From positions 992,001 to 1,056,000 of the forward strand of contig NZ_JANLNY010000006.1 in NCBI RefSeq assembly GCF_025465995.1: a stretch of 64,000 nt of DNA, read 5' to 3'. Origin of the DNA: Pseudomonas sp. 5P_3.1_Bac2. GTDB taxonomy: Bacteria > Pseudomonadota > Gammaproteobacteria > Pseudomonadales > Pseudomonadaceae. Position numbers and translations under genes: made by a program. Every line of letters starts with the position of its first letter. Positions within the stretch are counted from its first letter, which is position 1. Shown here one piece after another: positions 63,901 to 64,000 of this stretch. The notes below the pieces were generated by a model that was not told the DNA's origin, did no database searches, and saw only the letters and a program-made list of their open reading frames with translations.

Positions 63901-64000
63901 CCGCTGGCATCGAGCCGCGTGCCAATGCCGCCTTCGGTATAGCTGACGGTGTCGTCGTTGAGGTTGGCGATTACCGGCGCGGCGTTGGCCGCGGTGGCGA
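57966..64000 (-). CDS. Giant repeat adhesin (C-terminal part; runs off right end)
   Basis: About 2010 residues are visible; the frame is open to the last base, so the start lies outside. The N-terminal visible part has about seven cadherin-like/VCBS-type modules joined by VNDAP or VNDSP, about 100 residues each. The C-terminal part has Ig-like modules with the recurrent GTPRIAVTLDTG...YVSGSGS.ALVFRLTV pattern and DFSLxxTGxASGxI. The last 170 residues are Gly/Pro-rich with a GFGGGDGGVFG run and end QPAQIGNRA. No RTX nonapeptides are seen. The gene sits 50 bases upstream of the TolC-family gene, in keeping with a type I secreted biofilm adhesin. The assignment as adhesin is by architecture. Confidence 0.85.
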   Translation of the reverse strand, partial: ATAANAAPVIANLNDDTVSYTEGGIGTRLDASGNAIVTDADTTLFSGGTVTASITSNGVSAEDVLFVVNEGTGPTQISVSGSNISYGGVQIGTFTGGTAGSPLVITLNGAADATAVTALVRNLSYRNSNDADIATPARTVQVIISDGIGATSAAASVTVGITPVNDAPTLTATGVNPTFTENGAATVLFNGTAISTIEAGQTITGLIVQVSNLADGSLEKLVIDGTTVNLTNLTSVTTGTNGLSVSVAVSGSTATVTVTHAGLSTALAQTIVNNIAYRNDSDSPQGVSRTATLTAVHDSGGTEIGVLSIASVVTLVSVNDAPTLSGGPYVLTGTDEDTISTGTSIATILAGLTYGDLDTGAQKGIAVTAVSGSGSWQYSTNGVTGWSNFGTVSNGAALLLAQTTYVRFVPNGANGETATLTFRAWDQTSGLASSSGVPRTADTRVSGGSTAFSAGTASASLTVTSVNDAPVLTPAAPTLPGLTDGSINNIGVLVGSLYGANYTDVDTGALKGIAITSLNSGNGTWQYSLDGSTWSNVGSVSASSALLLRASDHVRFVPDGSNGTSASVTFRAWDQSGASAGQQGTKADASIAGGTTAFSTALDTASVTVTAVNDAPSLGSTGSTVTWTEGNNVTSTPVVVDSALVMTDTDGPGIAYATAQLTSNYATGQDLLGFNNNDAALYGDITGSWDSGLGTLTLTSASGTATQAQFQAALRAVTFTNTSDTPVVATRTVTFLVNDGSLDSNAVTRNVTIVAVNDSPIITAPSNTQVVEDIASVINLISISDVDSSNATVTLSVASGTLKANSGSGVTVGGTSSALILTGTITDINSFIASNKLSYTTAANATANVTLTISVDTGSVSITSTTMTLTVNPVNDAPVATVPASIGVVEDVPGALTAISFSDVDAGSASVTATFSVPSGTLTATSGSGVTVLGSGTGSLSLSGSLSDINAFIAASAVKFQTALNSTSTVTLTVSISDNGNTGGSAQTDSKTVSLVVNAVNDAPVISIPAAQTVLQDGSLVFNSGNGNLITISDVDAGGNTMFVSLTSVNGQMTLGSIVGLSFTTGDGTNDTAMVFTGTLAAINAALNGLTFTPQAGFNGTGSITFGSNDQGSSGSGGNQSDTDTLSITISPLNPKITGVVAAPGSDGAHKVGDQIDIVLNFDSNVLLDLTSGSPTLLLETGVIDRQAVYISGSGSNQLTFRYTVQAGDLSADLDYASTTALSLNGAVLQSAQGFGAILTLPSVGSASSLAGQQNIVIDGVVPTISNVAIPANGTYSLGQNLDFTVNFTEAVSVNAAGGTPRIAVTLDTGGIAYAEYVSGSSTSALVFRLTVASGQVDRNGITLGSTIDLNGATLRDAVGNDAQLALNGVSATDGVLVDAVVPTVTTVGLPAPGVYNAGDVLRFTINVSETVSVDTSSGTPRIALNIGGVTRYATYVSGSGSNALVFEYTVAPSNNASGGIGLGGTLDLDGATVRDAAGNALNLALNTQGVASGVVIDTVAPQVGDIVCVDLSPTNSASVRYTVTFDESVSGVDSADFSLAFSGSASGRIASVERVNAYTYRVVVDSLSGQGEVRLDLNTSATGITDAAGNPLVGGLAGSSYSIDRVAPSVSSVSVPANGTYVAGQTLDFTVNTNEAVLVSSGNGTPRLAITLDNGQVAYADYVSGSGSTALVFRLTVSSGMSGQPSFALSPAIDVNGGTLRDALGNEANLHLSQIADTSGIVLDAKAPLATALVLEKAPTAAERSMSFILSFDETVSGVDVPDFSLSATGNASGTVQSVQQIDGKTYRIVVADIRGSGSLSLSLNAPGSGVRDALGNTLQNSLKGPEQVTRDQDVGDLNYRLTPAATSATPAAPVTPPVVAGLFVGGTSPLTPASLFEVRTVGGDLQPLGIIFLGNGSSAPSFIAQVFGGSHSGLGDSAGLLGFGGGDGGVFGTSTFASIFSSDVPGVGEMSVFNGSQWRPVDINQGLRGVFGAPTLGQQLHDFNEADQRQVRELAMALAQPAQIGNRA
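58500..64000 (-). repeat. Tandem cadherin-like and Ig-like module array in adhesin
   Basis: Module boundaries recur at VNDAPTL, VNDAPVL, VNDAPSL, VNDSPII, VNDAPVA and VNDAPVI (about 60950-63520 on the minus strand), followed by Ig-like modules with conserved cores (about 58800-60500). The modules are related but diverged, which suggests old duplication. Confidence 0.7.

Overview
The window looks like chromosomal DNA of a Pseudomonas-type gammaproteobacterium of moderately high GC. The evidence is an Entner-Doudoroff glucose locus (zwf-pgl-eda with hexR, oprB-gts and gltR/gtrS/glk), a Wss-type acetylated-cellulose operon, and strong Shine-Dalgarno sites with tightly overlapping operons. No tRNA, rRNA, IS element, prophage or CRISPR array was seen.

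Layout. 1-2.3 kb: a DUF2252 protein (+) and a GNAT acetyltransferase (-). 2.3-7.9 kb: the minus-strand operon zwf-pgl-eda-gapN, divergent from hexR, with a HexR-like operator between them. 7.9-16.9 kb: minus-strand glk-gltR-gtrS-gtsABCD-oprB, covering outer-membrane porin, ABC glucose uptake, two-component control and glucokinase. A second HexR-like site lies upstream of glk. 17-18.9 kb: a GNAT acetyltransferase, a small lipoprotein and AT-rich intergenic DNA. 19-30.2 kb: one eight-gene minus-strand operon with a TonB receptor, a lipoprotein solute-binding protein, dipeptide-type permeases, a dual ABC ATPase and three interleaved oxidoreductases (acyl-CoA-dehydrogenase/DszC-like, LLM flavin monooxygenase, aldo-keto reductase). 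It is preceded by a sigma54-type GG-N10-GC element and several palindromes; I infer scavenging of an organosulfur or similar compound. 30.6-45.2 kb: the nine-gene operon wssA-bcsA-bcsB-bcsZ-bcsC-wssF-wssG-wssH-wssI for synthesis, export and acetylation of cellulose. 45.8-56.3 kb: a YbjN-like protein, a membrane-anchored PpiC/parvulin isomerase and a 2976-residue autotransporter (+). 56.4-64 kb: a TolC-family lipoprotein and a giant repeat adhesin that runs off the right end (-).

The genes fall into two themes. The left third brings glucose in and routes it through the Entner-Doudoroff pathway; GapN at the operon end would add NADPH. The right half is a surface and biofilm island: cellulose, a giant autotransporter with its own candidate periplasmic chaperones, and a large secreted adhesin with a TolC partner. 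The sequence features I see least explained by known annotation are a predicted three-way-junction leader just before the autotransporter start, the dyad-rich sigma54 control region of the uptake/monooxygenase operon, and the mosaic, super-repeated autotransporter passenger.
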